Below are positions 8,671 to 18,356 of a stretch of 40,086 bases of DNA, piece after piece; the stretch's first letter is position 1; every line of letters starts with the position of its first letter. A program made the translations under genes and the position numbers. The notes beneath the pieces are model-generated. The model was not told the DNA's origin, did not search any database, and saw only the letters and a list, made by a program, of their open reading frames with translations. The stretch is from Acidimicrobiaceae bacterium (GTDB lineage Bacteria; Actinomycetota; Acidimicrobiia; Acidimicrobiales; RAAP-2): contig DAHUZT010000004.1 of NCBI GenBank assembly GCA_027315005.1, forward strand, positions 1-40,086. The letters are read 5' to 3'.

Positions 8671-9504
8671 TCAGTCCGAGCTGGATTCCCCATCCGGAGT
8701 CACGGCTCCACCAAGACCCGACTGTCTCACGGTCACGTTGAACCGCCCTCCGAGGACGCCACACTCGAGGCTGGCGGAGCCGTCGAGGACTCTGGGCACG
8801 CCGTGGTAGGCACGCCGTGCCGTACCGCCGAAGACGACGACGTCTCCGGACTCGAGCATCAGGTCCTTCCATGGCCGACCGCGCGATTCCGAATTGCCGA
8901 ATCGGAACACGCAGGTGTCCCCGACGCTTAGAGAGACAACGGCCGCCGGGCTCGGTTCATCTCTGTCGACATGCATTCCCATCCGCGCTCCGGGGCCGTA
9001 CCAGTTCACGAGGGCGACATCTGGTTCGAACGGGGCCGCGACGTCGCTCCACTCTCGGCTGCCATCCGGGCTTCCGGGCATACAGCCGGGGTCGATCGTG
9101 AGGGCATCGGTGACCGCCCTGCGGCTCAGAGTGCCGAGCCACTCCGGAAACGGGGCCACGGCATTACCTGCTTCATCGGTGCGGGAATATCGGTAGGGAG
9201 TCCAGTGCCATCCCAGGCACGTCATCCGAACGGACATCACCCCACCACGGGGCATCCGGGGCGCCACGAGACCGCCAGCCTCGTCTGCCCAACGTCTGCA
9301 GGAGAAGGCCAGTTGTCGTTGTGACCCGGGATCGAGCCAGCCCGGCAACAGGACGACCCCGCTGCCTATCGCGACACCCTCACCAGCGGAGAGCGTGGCC
9401 CTGGAGGAAGAGGGGAAACCCGGCAGGCCTGTCGGCAGCCCGGCTGAGGTTCGCTTCGGCCGGTCGCGGCCAGACCCGTGGGAGCCGAAGCCGGTGGTGT
9501 TCAT
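8671..9504 (-). CDS. alkB: AlkB-family 2-oxoglutarate/Fe(II) dioxygenase (alkylated DNA repair)
   Basis: The protein has 277 residues from ATG 9502-9504, which overlaps the RDD gene's TGA in an ATGA junction. AlkB enzymes oxidatively demethylate N1-methyladenine and N3-methylcytosine. The cofactor set is complete: H178 and D180 (MHVDRDE), H234 (RRAYHGVPR), and the R254-x-N-x-T-x-R260 signature that binds 2-oxoglutarate. The substrate-side NWYGPGARMGMHVD element is also present. The 56-residue spacing between the two histidines matches E. coli AlkB. The C-terminus (EDGESSSD-like) is acidic. It is the last gene of a three-gene overlapping operon; why DNA repair is coupled to an RDD membrane protein is unclear. 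It may simply be co-transcribed. Confidence 0.93.
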   Translation of the reverse strand: MNTTGFGSHGSGRDRPKRTSAGLPTGLPGFPSSSRATLSAGEGVAIGSGVVLLPGWLDPGSQRQLAFSCRRWADEAGGLVAPRMPRGGVMSVRMTCLGWHWTPYRYSRTDEAGNAVAPFPEWLGTLSRRAVTDALTIDPGCMPGSPDGSREWSDVAAPFEPDVALVNWYGPGARMGMHVDRDEPSPAAVVSLSVGDTCVFRFGNSESRGRPWKDLMLESGDVVVFGGTARRAYHGVPRVLDGSASLECGVLGGRFNVTVRQSGLGGAVTPDGESSSD

Positions 9505-10046
9505 TTGGACGGAATCGGCTCGGAGGACCGCTTGGCCAACCAGCGGAGCCGCGCCGCCCGGGCGTCCCATGAATAGACGACGGCCGTGCCCGAAAGGCGG
9601 TCGTGTAGGGCATAGCGATTGCGATTTGTGAGGACGCCTATGAAGCCGAGCCCCAGCATCAGGAAGCTCAGCGGCAGTGCAATCGTCCGGATCACAGCCT
9701 GCCGGAGCGCGACGTTCTGACCGTCCGCTCGTACGATCCGGATGCCGAGAATGGCCATGCCGAGCGTTCTGCCGCTCAAGGACCACTGGTAGCTGAAGTA
9801 GAGGAACTCCCAGATGACGGCGATGATCAGGGACAAGAGGGGGTGCTCGGCAAGCGAAAAATGTCGGTTCGAAACCAGTTGGACAGTGAAGGTCAGGATG
9901 GCTGCCGCCAACGAGAACAATCCCCACGAGATCCCGACATCGGCGGCGAAGGCGGCCAACCTGCTCACGGCCCCGGCATAGTGGCCCTGCCGGCCGATCA
10001 CCGGATCGAAGGGGACCAATTGTGGGGGCAGCTTCGATGCCGGCAT
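9501..10046 (-). CDS. RDD-family integral membrane protein
   Basis: The protein has 181 residues from ATG 10044-10046. The RDD signature is clear: R29 and D36 in VSRLAAFAAD at the first helix, SLSGRTLGMAILGIRIV in the middle, and HDRLSGTAVVY near the C-terminus. Three or four transmembrane segments lie at about residues 27-55, 66-90 and 118-142. The family has no single agreed function; some members affect ion or osmotic tolerance. Its start overlaps the stop of the upstream repeat-protein gene by one base (TGATG), and its stop overlaps the alkB start, so all three genes should be translationally coupled. A basic C-terminal tail of about 35 residues faces the cytoplasm. Confidence 0.88.
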   Translation of the reverse strand: MPASKLPPQLVPFDPVIGRQGHYAGAVSRLAAFAADVGISWGLFSLAAAILTFTVQLVSNRHFSLAEHPLLSLIIAVIWEFLYFSYQWSLSGRTLGMAILGIRIVRADGQNVALRQAVIRTIALPLSFLMLGLGFIGVLTNRNRYALHDRLSGTAVVYSWDARAARLRWLAKRSSEPIPSK

Positions 10047-10615
10047 CAGGTTCGTCCCGACGAGGAGTGGTGGGAGAAGGTCTGATCATCGCCTCGAACC
10101 GCGGCCCTCGTTTGAACAGGGTCGGTCCGTGATCGATCGGGGTTCGGAAGGTCGGGCGGGGGCACGGCCGCTCTGACGAGGAGGACGGGCCCGAGGGGCA
10201 ACGTCTCGGGCCGACGGCGCAGTGCCCGATTGACCCAGCGAGAGAGAAAATCGTCCAGACCGACCCCTTGTGCCCGGACCAGGTCGAGAGCCTCCGAAGC
10301 CACACCCGTGGTCGAACGCGCGATGATCCTGCCCAGCTCGGTCTGCTCCATAATCGAGTCGATGTCGATCTGATCGACGATCTTCCCGACGTCCACCCGG
10401 GACACGAGCGCGTCGACGTCCACCCGGGACACGAGCGCGTCGACGTCCACCCGGGACACGAGCGCGTCGACGTCCACCCGGGAGACGAGCGCGTCGACGT
10501 CCACCCGGGAGACGAGCGCGTCGACGTCGATGGCCTCAACCAGCAGCGTCACCACCCGGTCGGCGATGACCTGGGCGAGCTGTTCGAACCTCGCTGCTCC
10601 CGGAACCGGGCTCAC
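10046..10615 (-). CDS. Protein with five tandem VDVDALVSR repeats, upstream partner of the RDD protein
   Basis: The protein has 189 residues from GTG 10613-10615, with GAAGAG 6 nt upstream; TTG 10621 in the same frame is an alternative with worse spacing. After ~30 residues come five identical copies of the nonapeptide VDVDALVSR, then degenerate copies (VDVGKIVDQ, IDIDSIMEQ) and TELGRIIARSTTGVASEALDL. The stretch QGVGLDDFLSRWVNRALRRR precedes a Pro/Arg-rich polar tail. The 9-residue periodicity with hydrophobic positions suggests an amphipathic helical solenoid or coiled structure. As I recall, in other actinobacteria similar degenerate repeats are fused to the N-terminus of RDD proteins; here the two halves are separate overlapping genes. 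No signal peptide or enzyme motif is visible. Confidence 0.75.
   Translation of the reverse strand: MSPVPGAARFEQLAQVIADRVVTLLVEAIDVDALVSRVDVDALVSRVDVDALVSRVDVDALVSRVDVDALVSRVDVGKIVDQIDIDSIMEQTELGRIIARSTTGVASEALDLVRAQGVGLDDFLSRWVNRALRRRPETLPLGPVLLVRAAVPPPDLPNPDRSRTDPVQTRAAVRGDDQTFSHHSSSGRT
10387..10521 (-). repeat. Five tandem 27-bp repeats inside the RDD-partner gene
   Basis: Five head-to-tail 27-bp units start at 10387, 10414, 10441, 10468 and 10495. The three lower-coordinate copies share CCGGGACACG and the two higher ones share CCGGGAGACG. Otherwise the units appear identical, so the array is recent or actively homogenised. Each unit encodes VDVDALVSR in frame, so gain or loss of units keeps the reading frame. 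Confidence 0.95.
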
Positions 10616-10667
10616 CGGCAACTCTTCGGGCCGGCAAACCGAGGCCAGGGAGTCCGGAATGGCCCGG

Positions 10668-11144
10668 TCACCGGTCGCGCAGCACGGCCAGTGCCCGGTC
10701 GGCGTGTGCGTTCATCCGGACTTCGCTCCGGATCACATCGATCACCCGCAGATCCGGACCGATGACGAACGTGGTCCGCTTGGTCGGCGAAAGCCAGGTG
10801 AACCGGCGACGGACACCGAAGAGGGTAGCGACCGAACCGTCCGGATCGGACAACAAGGGATAGTCGAAGGTGTGCTTGTCGGTGAACCGCTTCTGCTTCT
10901 CAACCGGATCGGCGCTGATCCCCACCCGTCGTGCTCCCACGGCGTCGAACTCACTTCCGAGGTCCCGGAAGTGGCAGCTCTCGGCGGTGCACCCCGGGGT
11001 CATCGCGGCGGGATAGAAGAAGAGCACTACAGGTCCGGACCGGACCAGCTCACTCAGGCGGCGAGGTCTACCGTCCTCATCTGGGAGCTCGAAATCAGGT
11101 GCCTGGTCGCCGACTTCCACATCGTCGAGGCTACTCAAGATCAT
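10668..11144 (-). CDS. PrxQ/Bcp-type thiol peroxiredoxin
   Basis: This 158-residue protein reduces hydrogen peroxide and organic hydroperoxides using a thioredoxin-like donor. The thioredoxin fold is complete: APDFELPDEDG near the N-terminus, then FFYPAAMTPGCTAESC with peroxidatic Cys52 and resolving Cys57. That CxxxxC spacing is diagnostic of the PrxQ subgroup. The conserved Arg and the VGISADPVEKQKRF segment follow. The usual start is ATG 11142-11144; residues 1-9 are non-conserved. The stop lies about 50 bp upstream of the repeat-protein gene on the same strand, so all four genes may be one transcript. A second Bcp-type gene is at 19961. Confidence 0.92.
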   Translation of the reverse strand: MILSSLDDVEVGDQAPDFELPDEDGRPRRLSELVRSGPVVLFFYPAAMTPGCTAESCHFRDLGSEFDAVGARRVGISADPVEKQKRFTDKHTFDYPLLSDPDGSVATLFGVRRRFTWLSPTKRTTFVIGPDLRVIDVIRSEVRMNAHADRALAVLRDR

Positions 11145-11421
11145 GAGGTCTGGCCCGGAGCAGCCCTGAGAAGCCGCCGACGCGGCAGTCGGGCCAACCG
11201 GGCAGAGGGAGCACCAAAGTGTCTGGGCCGACCATCGCCTCTCCTAAGATGCTGGACAGTCGGTTTCCGAGTGCTCGAATGGATGTCAAGTCGATGGAGA
11301 CCGTCTGTCGGCGTCGCGTGGACCGATCACCGGGCACGGGGAGATCCGCACCGATTGAGGGTTCGGATGCCGCCGGCCCCGGCGCCGAAGGACCCGACTG
11401 CGATCACAGGACGGACAAGCC

Positions 11422-12456
11422 ATGCCGCACGCAATAGAAGTCGAGTCCCTCGAGAAGACCTTCGGGGGAAAGCACGAGGTCCACGCCTTGGACGGGGTGA
11501 GTCTGGTCGTCGAGGAGGGAACGGTGTTCGGATTGCTCGGACCCAACGGCTCGGGCAAAACCACGACTGTCCGGATCCTTACCACCATCATCAAGCCGGA
11601 TGCCGGAGTCGCCCGCGTCCTCGACCATGACGTGGTGAGGGACGCAAGCCTGGTGCGATCCCGGATCGGGCTGGCCGGACAGTACGCGGCGGTCGACGAA
11701 AACTTGACCGGAAAGGAGAACATCCAGATGGTTGGCCATCTCAATCATCTACCTCGCAGAACGGTCAACACCCGAGCCACGGAGCTCCTCCAGCAGTTCG
11801 GTCTGGCCGAAGCCGCCAACAGGACCGTCAAGACGTACTCGGGTGGTATGCGCCGGCGCCTCGACCTCGCGGCCGCCCTCGTCGGCCGACCGCCCGTCCT
11901 CTTCCTCGACGAGCCGACCACGGGTCTCGACCCCCAGAGCCGGAACGACCTGTGGGAGGTCATCGAGGGCCTGGTCGGTGAGGGTACGACCGTGCTCCTG
12001 ACCACCCAGTATCTGGAAGAGGCCGACCGATTGGCCAGCACGCTCGCCGTCGTCGACCGCGGTCACGTCATCGCCGAAGGCACACCGGCCACACTCAAGG
12101 CCCAGATGGGCACGACAGTGCTCGAGGTGGGCCTCCCATCCATAGAGACAGCCGCGACAACCGCCAGATTGCTCGAAGACCTTGGTCCCCACACTCCAGT
12201 GGTCAACGGGACCGTGGTGGAGGTGACGGTGGACAATGGCCCCGAGGCCGCCATGACCGGTCTGCGTTCGCTGGACGCACACGCCGTCGTGCCCACGACG
12301 TTCACCTTGCGTGAGCCCAGCCTAGATGACGTCTTCTTGGCCCTCACCGGTCGCCGGACCGAGGACGAGGAAGCGGTCGGCCTCCTGCCAACTGGACCAT
12401 CAGGTACGGGTGTCCTGCCGGCAGACCGCCCGGTCGGAGCTGGGGAGCCCCGATGA
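11422..12456 (+). CDS. ABC exporter ATP-binding subunit, DrrA type
   Basis: The protein has 344 residues from ATG 11422. It shows Walker [10 protein letters not shown] (40-48), the signature YSGGM (139-143), Walker [12 protein letters not shown] (~160-170) and a switch His replaced by Gln in [14 protein letters not shown], as is usual in the daunorubicin-resistance DrrA group. A C-terminal DrrA-specific extension ([12 protein letters not shown], ~305-316) is followed by a non-conserved tail. It energises export of a hydrophobic compound through the permease encoded next. The stop overlaps the permease ATG in ATGA. The 277-bp region upstream (11145-11421) separates it from the divergent peroxiredoxin gene; I saw no clear promoter or RNA gene there. 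The substrate cannot be told from sequence. Confidence 0.9.
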   Translation: MPHAIEVESLEKTFGGKHEVHALDGVSLVVEEGTVFGLLGPNGSGKTTTVRILTTIIKPDAGVARVLDHDVVRDASLVRSRIGLAGQYAAVDENLTGKENIQMVGHLNHLPRRTVNTRATELLQQFGLAEAANRTVKTYSGGMRRRLDLAAALVGRPPVLFLDEPTTGLDPQSRNDLWEVIEGLVGEGTTVLLTTQYLEEADRLASTLAVVDRGHVIAEGTPATLKAQMGTTVLEVGLPSIETAATTARLLEDLGPHTPVVNGTVVEVTVDNGPEAAMTGLRSLDAHAVVPTTFTLREPSLDDVFLALTGRRTEDEEAVGLLPTGPSGTGVLPADRPVGAGEPR

Positions 12457-13271
12457 CCGCCATCGCCACTCCGCCTCCGAGGTCCGTGCAGCCACACCGC
12501 CTCCTGTGCGCGTTGCGGTGGGGGGTGTCGGACACGCTGACCATCGCCAGACGCACCATTCTCAGCTATACGCGGATCCCCGAGGCGCTGTTCTTCTCGA
12601 CGGTCCAACCGATCATGTTCGTGCTGCTCTTCATCTACGTGTTCGGTGGTTCGATCCACATCCCGGGTTTCAGCTATGTGAACTACCTGATGCCAGGGAT
12701 CTTCGTGCAGACGGTGGCCTTCGGGTCGGTGAACACCAGCATCGGGCTGGCCGAGGACCTCCAGAAGGGGCTCATCGAGCGTTTCCGGGCCCTGCCCATG
12801 GCCCGGTCCGCCGTCCTCGCCGGCCGGACGACAGCCGACCTCTGCCGCAACGTTCTCACCGTGATCATCATCACGGCGGTCGGCCTGATCGTCGGGTTCC
12901 GTCCCACCGCCGGCGCCTTCTCGTACGCAGCTGGGATCCTGCTCATCCTGCTGTTCGCCTACGCCCTCTCGTGGGGATTCGCCGTCATCGGCCTTTCCGC
13001 TCCCAACAGCGAGGTCGCCCAGGTCATCTCCTTCCCGTTGCTCTTTCCATTGACCTTCGCCTCCTCGGCCTTCGTCCCGGTGCACAACCTGCCCGGTTGG
13101 CTGCAGGGGTTCGCCACCTACCAGCCGGTGAGCGTCACGGTCAGTGCCTGCCGGGCTCTGATGCTCGGAGGACCGACCGCTACCTGGGTCCTGCAATCGC
13201 TGGCCTGGTCGGTCGGGCTCCTCGCGGTGCTCACCCCCCTGGCCGTCCACCGCTACCGAACACGTACCTGA
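12453..13271 (+). CDS. ABC-2 type permease, DrrB type
   Basis: This 272-residue protein starts at ATG 12453, within the upstream stop. It has about six hydrophobic segments: [40 protein letters not shown], the [13 protein letters not shown] region, the [20 protein letters not shown] region, the [17 protein letters not shown] region and a C-terminal helix. The ABC-2 signature shows as [25 protein letters not shown] and the [16 protein letters not shown] element near residues 207-230. It forms the membrane channel with the ATPase encoded just upstream, presumably as a dimer of each. The pair resembles antibiotic or lipid exporters, but no biosynthetic genes flank it. Aconitase begins about 50 bp downstream. 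Confidence 0.9.
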   Translation: MTAIATPPPRSVQPHRLLCALRWGVSDTLTIARRTILSYTRIPEALFFSTVQPIMFVLLFIYVFGGSIHIPGFSYVNYLMPGIFVQTVAFGSVNTSIGLAEDLQKGLIERFRALPMARSAVLAGRTTADLCRNVLTVIIITAVGLIVGFRPTAGAFSYAAGILLILLFAYALSWGFAVIGLSAPNSEVAQVISFPLLFPLTFASSAFVPVHNLPGWLQGFATYQPVSVTVSACRALMLGGPTATWVLQSLAWSVGLLAVLTPLAVHRYRTRT

Positions 13272-13324
13272 CAGCTGGCCGGTCGGGTTCGCCGAGGCCC
13301 CCGGTGACGAGCAGAATGGGTTCC

Positions 13325-16015
13325 ATGACACAGTCCCCCGCCCCGTCTCTCGACTCCTTCGGTGCCCGCGGCACCCTGACCGTGGGTGGAACCGACTACG
13401 AGATCCATCGGATCAGCGCACTCTCGGACCGATACGACACCAGCAGGCTCCCCTACTCGATCAAGGTCGTGCTGGAGAACCTCCTCCGCCACGAGGACGG
13501 TGTAACAGTACGTGCAGTTGACATCGAGAGTGTGGCGCGCTGGGGGGAGCATCCGGAGCGTCACGGACTGGTTGACGACGCAACCGAGATCGCGCTCACC
13601 CCGGAGCGTGTCCTCATGCAGGACTTCACCGGGGTTCCCGGAGTGGTGGACCTGGCGGCCATGCGAGACGCCCTCGGTGAGCTCGGGGGAGACCCTGCCC
13701 GGGTGAACCCTTCGGTGCCGGTCGAATTGGTGATCGACCACTCGGTGATCGCCGAGGTGTCGGGTTCCGCTGACGCCTACGATCGCAACGTCGAAATCGA
13801 GTACCGCCGCAACATGGAGCGCTACCAGCTGCTGCGCTGGGCGCAACAGGCCTTCGACGGTTTCCGTGTCGTCCCACCAGGCACCGGGATCTGCCATCAG
13901 GTCAACCTCGAGTACCTGTCGCGGGTCGTCTTCGCCACCGATGATCACAGGGCATACTGCGACACGCTGGTGGGAACGGACTCGCACACCACCATGGTCA
14001 ATGGCTTGGGGGTGCTTGGCTGGGGGGTGGGAGGCATCGAAGCCGAAGCGGCAATGCTCGGCCAACCTCTCTCGCTGCTCCTGCCTCCCGTGGTCGGGTT
14101 CCGTCTCACCGGGGAACAGCCTCCGGGTACGACCGCTACCGATCTCGTCCTCACCATCACCCATCTCCTGCGCGAGCTGGGCGTGGTGGGCAAGTTCGTG
14201 GAGTTCTACGGCCCCGGTGTCGGCGCCGTTCCGCTAGCCGATCGAGCCACCATCGGTAACATGGCACCCGAATACGGAGCAACCTGCGCCATCTTCCCCG
14301 TTGACGAGGTGACCCTCGATTACCTGCGATTCACCGGGAGGGACGCAGCTCACGTCGACCTGGTCGAGACCTACGCCAAAGAGCAGGGGCTCTACCACCG
14401 GGTCGGTGCGGCCGAGCCCGTCTTCTCGGAGACGATCGAGCTCGATTTGTCCACCGTCGTACCCAGCATCGCCGGGCCCTCTCGTCCGCAGGACCTGGTG
14501 AGCCTTTCGGGGGCCGGGTCCGCTTACCGCTCAGCGCTCGGACGCGACCAGCGTTCTGCCCCAGCGGTGATTGCCGACGGCTCGACCGTCGATGTAGCCG
14601 ACGGCGCCGTGGTGGTAGCCGCCATCACCAGCTGCACCAACACGTCCAACCCCCAGGTGATGGTAGCGGCTGGGCTGGTGGCCGAGCGGGCCGTGGGACG
14701 CGGGCTCTCTCCTGAGCCGTGGGTGAAGACCTCCTTGGCCCCGGGCTCTCGGGTGGTCATGGACTACCTGGACCGGGCCGGTCTTACCGAGCCGCTGGCC
14801 GCCCTCGGGTTCGATCTGGTGGGCTTCGGTTGTACCACCTGCATCGGCAACTCCGGCCCACTGCTGCCCGGCGTGTCCGATGCCGTCCACGAGCACGACC
14901 TGTCGGTCGTTTCGGTACTCTCCGGGAACCGCAACTTCGAGGGCCGCATCCACCCCGATGTGCGCATGAACTATCTCGCCTCGCCCCCCCTTGTGGTGGC
15001 TTACGCACTGGCCGGAACCATGGACATCGACCTCTCGGTGGAGCCCTTGGGGACGGGAGACGATGGGAAGCCGGTGTATCTGTCCGATCTGTGGCCCTCT
15101 CCCGACGACGTCGCCGAGACCATCCGGTCGTCGCTCGGTTCGGAGATGTTCCGCCGCCGGTACGGAGCGGTATTCGACGGGGACGAGCGCTGGCGGACGG
15201 TAGGGGCCCCCTCGGGTGCGACCTTCGCATGGAACCCCGACTCGACCTACGTGCTGCGTCCGACCTTTCTCGAGGGCCTTACGGCCGATCCCGAGCAAAT
15301 ACAGGACGTCCTCGGAGCTCGGGCCTTGGCCAAGTTGGGCGACAGCGTGACCACCGACCACATCTCACCGGCCGGCAACATCAGCCCCTCTGCCCCGGCC
15401 GGCCATTACCTGGCAGAACGTGGGGTGGAGCGAACGGACTTCAACTCCTACGGCGCCCGACGCGGTAATCACGAGGTCATGGTCCGCGGCACGTTCGCAA
15501 ACGTCCGCTTGCGCAACCAGCTGGCTCCGGGTACCGAAGGCGGGTTCACACTCCATCTCCCCGACCGGGAGCAGATGACGATTTACGAGGCAGCTGAGCG
15601 GTATGCAGCCGATGGCGTACCGCTGGTAGTGCTCGCCGGCAAGGAGTACGGATCAGGTTCGTCCCGGGACTGGGCGGCCAAGGGAACCCTGCTGCTCGGC
15701 GTACGGGTGGTGATCGCCGAGAGCTTCGAACGCATACACCGGTCGAATCTCATCGGCATGGGGGTGCTCCCCCTGCAGTTCGCAGGGGGTCAGAGTGCCG
15801 AGCTCCTCGGGCTCACCGGCGCCGAGCTGTTCAACTTCGCCGGTCTCCAAGTCCTGAACAGTGGCAGCACGCCCAAAGTGGTGTCGGTCCGGGCAGAGGA
15901 GGGCGACCGGATCGTGGAATTCGAAGCTCGGGTCCGGATCGATACACCGATGGAAGCCGAGTACTTCCGGCACGGGGGGATCCTCCCTTACATGCTGCGC
16001 CAGATGGCGCGCTGA
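13325..16015 (+). CDS. acnA: Aconitate hydratase A
   Basis: The 896-residue enzyme interconverts citrate and isocitrate in the TCA cycle through a [4Fe-4S] cluster. Cluster ligands are seen in [17 protein letters not shown] and in [14 protein letters not shown] (the CxxC pair). Other family landmarks are [43 protein letters not shown] and, in the swivel domain, [15 protein letters not shown]. Length and order match the AcnA/IRP1 class rather than AcnB. Start: ATG 13325 gives [18 protein letters not shown] as in homologues; ATG 13316 adds three residues. Neither has a strong ribosome-binding site. The frame is open far upstream, but that part overlaps the ABC genes and is not coding. The convergent hemolysin III-type gene ends 33 bp beyond. 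Confidence 0.97.
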   Translation: MTQSPAPSLDSFGARGTLTVGGTDYEIHRISALSDRYDTSRLPYSIKVVLENLLRHEDGVTVRAVDIESVARWGEHPERHGLVDDATEIALTPERVLMQDFTGVPGVVDLAAMRDALGELGGDPARVNPSVPVELVIDHSVIAEVSGSADAYDRNVEIEYRRNMERYQLLRWAQQAFDGFRVVPPGTGICHQVNLEYLSRVVFATDDHRAYCDTLVGTDSHTTMVNGLGVLGWGVGGIEAEAAMLGQPLSLLLPPVVGFRLTGEQPPGTTATDLVLTITHLLRELGVVGKFVEFYGPGVGAVPLADRATIGNMAPEYGATCAIFPVDEVTLDYLRFTGRDAAHVDLVETYAKEQGLYHRVGAAEPVFSETIELDLSTVVPSIAGPSRPQDLVSLSGAGSAYRSALGRDQRSAPAVIADGSTVDVADGAVVVAAITSCTNTSNPQVMVAAGLVAERAVGRGLSPEPWVKTSLAPGSRVVMDYLDRAGLTEPLAALGFDLVGFGCTTCIGNSGPLLPGVSDAVHEHDLSVVSVLSGNRNFEGRIHPDVRMNYLASPPLVVAYALAGTMDIDLSVEPLGTGDDGKPVYLSDLWPSPDDVAETIRSSLGSEMFRRRYGAVFDGDERWRTVGAPSGATFAWNPDSTYVLRPTFLEGLTADPEQIQDVLGARALAKLGDSVTTDHISPAGNISPSAPAGHYLAERGVERTDFNSYGARRGNHEVMVRGTFANVRLRNQLAPGTEGGFTLHLPDREQMTIYEAAERYAADGVPLVVLAGKEYGSGSSRDWAAKGTLLLGVRVVIAESFERIHRSNLIGMGVLPLQFAGGQSAELLGLTGAELFNFAGLQVLNSGSTPKVVSVRAEEGDRIVEFEARVRIDTPMEAEYFRHGGILPYMLRQMAR

Positions 16016-16047
16016 CCGTCCGAACAGGCAATCTACCGGCGCGCTCG

Positions 16048-16734
16048 CTAGGCCATCGGGAGGACGATGAACGCCACAACCGTCAGTTGGACGGTCGCGC
16101 CCACGATCGTCAGGGCGTGGAAGACCTCGTGGTACCCGAAGGTGTTCGGTACCGGATCGGGGCGTTTTCGGGCGTAGACGATGGCACCTGCCGTGTAGGC
16201 CAATCCTCCGGTTGCCAGCAGGGCGAACCCCTCGGGACCGAGAGCCCGGATCAGCTGGGGGAACACGAGCGCGGCTGCCCAGCCGACCACCACGTACGGC
16301 AGCGCGATAGCCCATTTCGGCGCGTCGAGCCACAGCTGGCGAAGGGCGATTCCGGCAATGGCGCCGCCCCAGACCACGCAGAGCAGGGTGACCCGGGCCC
16401 AGCCATGGAGGGCGATCACCGCTACGGGCGTGTAGGAACCGGCGATGGCGATGAAGATCGTCGAATGATCGGCTCGACGCATTCGTCTCCGACCGTTCAC
16501 GCCCCACGTATGGCGGTGGAACAGAGCACTCACTCCGAACAGCAGCGAGATCGAAACTCCGTAGACGAGGACCGCGACCGTGGATGACGTTGTCGGCGCG
16601 GCGACCACCAGAGCAGCTCCCGTTGCCAGCGACGCGAAGAACGCCACCTCGTGGAGGACGCCGCGCATCTTGGGCTTCGAAAGCTCTGCCTCCGATCGGT
16701 CCGTGCCGGCCGCGAGTTCCTGCTTTGGTCTCAT
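16048..16734 (-). CDS. Hemolysin III/PAQR-family seven-helix membrane protein
   Basis: The protein is 228 residues from ATG 16732-16734, placed 7 bp after the amidotransferase stop; the open frame upstream overlaps that gene and is rejected. Seven transmembrane segments are predicted. The metal-site residues typical of the HlyIII/PAQR fold are present: the His in SALFHRHTW, the Asp-His pair in RRADHSTIFIAIAGSYTP, and two His in FGYHEVFHALTIVG near the C-terminus. By family knowledge these bind a divalent metal and may have hydrolase activity in the membrane. The 'hemolysin' name comes from a Bacillus gene and says little about function here. It is last in a likely operon with PIG-L and amidotransferase genes. 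Confidence 0.9.
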   Translation of the reverse strand: MRPKQELAAGTDRSEAELSKPKMRGVLHEVAFFASLATGAALVVAAPTTSSTVAVLVYGVSISLLFGVSALFHRHTWGVNGRRRMRRADHSTIFIAIAGSYTPVAVIALHGWARVTLLCVVWGGAIAGIALRQLWLDAPKWAIALPYVVVGWAAALVFPQLIRALGPEGFALLATGGLAYTAGAIVYARKRPDPVPNTFGYHEVFHALTIVGATVQLTVVAFIVLPMA

Positions 16735-16741
16735 CGGTGGG

Positions 16742-17524
16742 TCACGGGACAGCAGGAGGCGAAGCTCCGTCGTCAGCGAGGCGCTGATCGAGATCCAGGT
16801 CGAAGAAGCGTCGAAGAAGGCGACGGCCCGTGATCTCGACGGTGGCCAGAGCGGCCCGGTCGAGTGCCACTCCCTCGGGAAGAGCCAGGCGCCAGGCGGC
16901 TGCGAGCCTGGCATCGACCTCGATGTGGAATTGCAGGGCGTAGACGCTGGTCCCCCACCGGAAGGCCTGATTGGGCACGGCGCGGGTGGCCGCCAGGTGC
17001 ACCGCCCCCTCCGGGAGCGAGAAGGTGTCGCGATGCCAGTGGACGCACGGAACCCCGGTCACAGCCAGGCCACCGTACTCGGGTCCGAAAACCCGGTCAC
17101 GTCGGCCGGATGGGGTCAACTCCACCGTGCCCAGTCCTACCTCGGTTTCCCTTGCAGGGCACACCTCGGCCCCGAGGGCCATGGCCAGTTGTTGTGCGCC
17201 GAGGCAGATCCCGAGTACCGGGCGGTCGGTCTCGGTCATCGCGACGATGAGCGACCGCTCGGGCCCGAGCCACCGATGCTCCTCCTCATCGTGCACGCCC
17301 ATCGGACCGCCCATCACCACCAGGCCGGAAGGAAGTTCGCCGGTGGGCACCTGCTCACCTTCGTCGAGTCGCACGACGCGGTACGCGCGGCCTGTCCGGT
17401 ACAGCTCGTCGGCCACCAACCCGGGGCCCTCGTGGGTGGCGTGTTGGAGCACAAGCCATGACGTGTCGACCGGTCCCGCCGGTGTCCCGCTGACGGCCGA
17501 TGGCACCGGGTCGGGCCGCGCCAT
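16742..17524 (-). CDS. Class I glutamine amidotransferase
   Basis: This 260-residue stand-alone GATase1 domain hydrolyses glutamine to deliver ammonia, or works as a related peptidase. The triad is complete: Cys107 in the nucleophile elbow GICLGAQQLA, and His200 with Glu202 in YALQFHIEVD. The oxyanion segment VVMGGPMGVHDEEEHRWLGPE is also present. It resembles GMP-synthase-type GATase paralogues common in actinobacteria, without a synthetase domain or adjacent partner. The first ~20 residues are non-conserved. Its ATG lies 3 bp past the PIG-L stop, so the two are co-translated. The substrate that receives nitrogen, if any, is not evident from the neighbours. Confidence 0.88.
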   Translation of the reverse strand: MARPDPVPSAVSGTPAGPVDTSWLVLQHATHEGPGLVADELYRTGRAYRVVRLDEGEQVPTGELPSGLVVMGGPMGVHDEEEHRWLGPERSLIVAMTETDRPVLGICLGAQQLAMALGAEVCPARETEVGLGTVELTPSGRRDRVFGPEYGGLAVTGVPCVHWHRDTFSLPEGAVHLAATRAVPNQAFRWGTSVYALQFHIEVDARLAAAWRLALPEGVALDRAALATVEITGRRLLRRFFDLDLDQRLADDGASPPAVP

Positions 17525-17527
17525 CGG

Positions 17528-18280
17528 CTACCCGGTCGCCACGCTTTGGAAGGCCTCGGCCAGCCTTCCAGCGGGCAGACCGGCGGTCGAGGCAGTCTGC
17601 GACATCCACCCGTGCAGCATGGCCTCGAGATGGGCACCGTCTCCGACCTGGCTGCGGTGGGAACGGAGCGCCATCAGCTTCCGCCCGAAATCGTCGGTGA
17701 CGTCGACGACCCGGTCTACCCGATCGGTAGCCATCATCCACAGCTCGGGGACCACATGCGGTTCGAGCCCGTCGTCGAGCAATTCTGGGAAGGCGAACGG
17801 GTTGCGGGCGTCGGGGTACACGGCGCAGACCGCCGCCTCACCCGCAGCGAGGTGATCGGGATGGCTTGCGTAGATGCTGCTCCAGCTGCGCTCGGGCGAC
17901 TGGCAAACGACCCGGTGGGGCCGGAAGCGCCGGATTGCGGTGGTCACCGCACGACGTAGATCCAGATCACAGGAGAGTCCACCATCGGGAAATCCGAGGA
18001 AGCTCACGTCCGAGACACCGACGACCTTGGCCGCTTCAAGCTGTTCCCGCCGTCGGATCGCGGCCATCTCGGCCCTCGAGATCGAGCGGTCCGAACCCCC
18101 AGCCTCGCCATCGGTGGCGATGCAGTAGGCGACGGCTTTGCCAGAGGCGGTCCACTGGGAGACAGAACCGGCCGCACCGAAATCCACATCGTCCGGATGG
18201 GCCACCACCACCAGGACGCGCTGGACCTGGTCTGTGCTCTCGTCCGCCTCAATGGATCGTCTCGCAGTGTCCGCTGGCAC
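17528..18280 (-). CDS. PIG-L/LmbE-family zinc-dependent N-acyl deacetylase
   Basis: The protein is 250 residues from GTG 18278-18280 with GGAG about 8 nt upstream; the open frame upstream overlaps the helicase gene and is not coding. The family removes acyl groups from N-acetylglucosamine-type sugars or related amines. Zinc ligands are in VVVAHPDDVDFGAAG (H28, D31) and SHPDHLAAGEAA (H140, H143), with the general-base Asp next to His28. FLGFPDGGL is the usual substrate-loop signature. It could belong to mycothiol metabolism (MshB/Mca-like) or another amino-sugar route; sequence alone does not decide. It is first in a tight operon with the amidotransferase and hemolysin III-type genes, 76 bp after the helicase. 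Confidence 0.9.
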   Translation of the reverse strand: MPADTARRSIEADESTDQVQRVLVVVAHPDDVDFGAAGSVSQWTASGKAVAYCIATDGEAGGSDRSISRAEMAAIRRREQLEAAKVVGVSDVSFLGFPDGGLSCDLDLRRAVTTAIRRFRPHRVVCQSPERSWSSIYASHPDHLAAGEAAVCAVYPDARNPFAFPELLDDGLEPHVVPELWMMATDRVDRVVDVTDDFGRKLMALRSHRSQVGDGAHLEAMLHGWMSQTASTAGLPAGRLAEAFQSVATG

Positions 18281-18356
18281 GTGTCCGTCTCCGTCCTGGA
18301 TCTTCCGATTCGGGTCTGCCGGCCCGGGACCCCGAACCCGGATATCGACAGTTGGG

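Noticed and set aside
10387..10521. CRISPR-like reading of the 27-bp repeats
   Set aside because: The units are head-to-tail with no spacers and encode a protein repeat in frame.
12326..13324. N-terminal extension of the aconitase frame
   Set aside because: It overlaps the ABC transporter genes, is Arg/His/Pro-rich and has no homology to aconitase.
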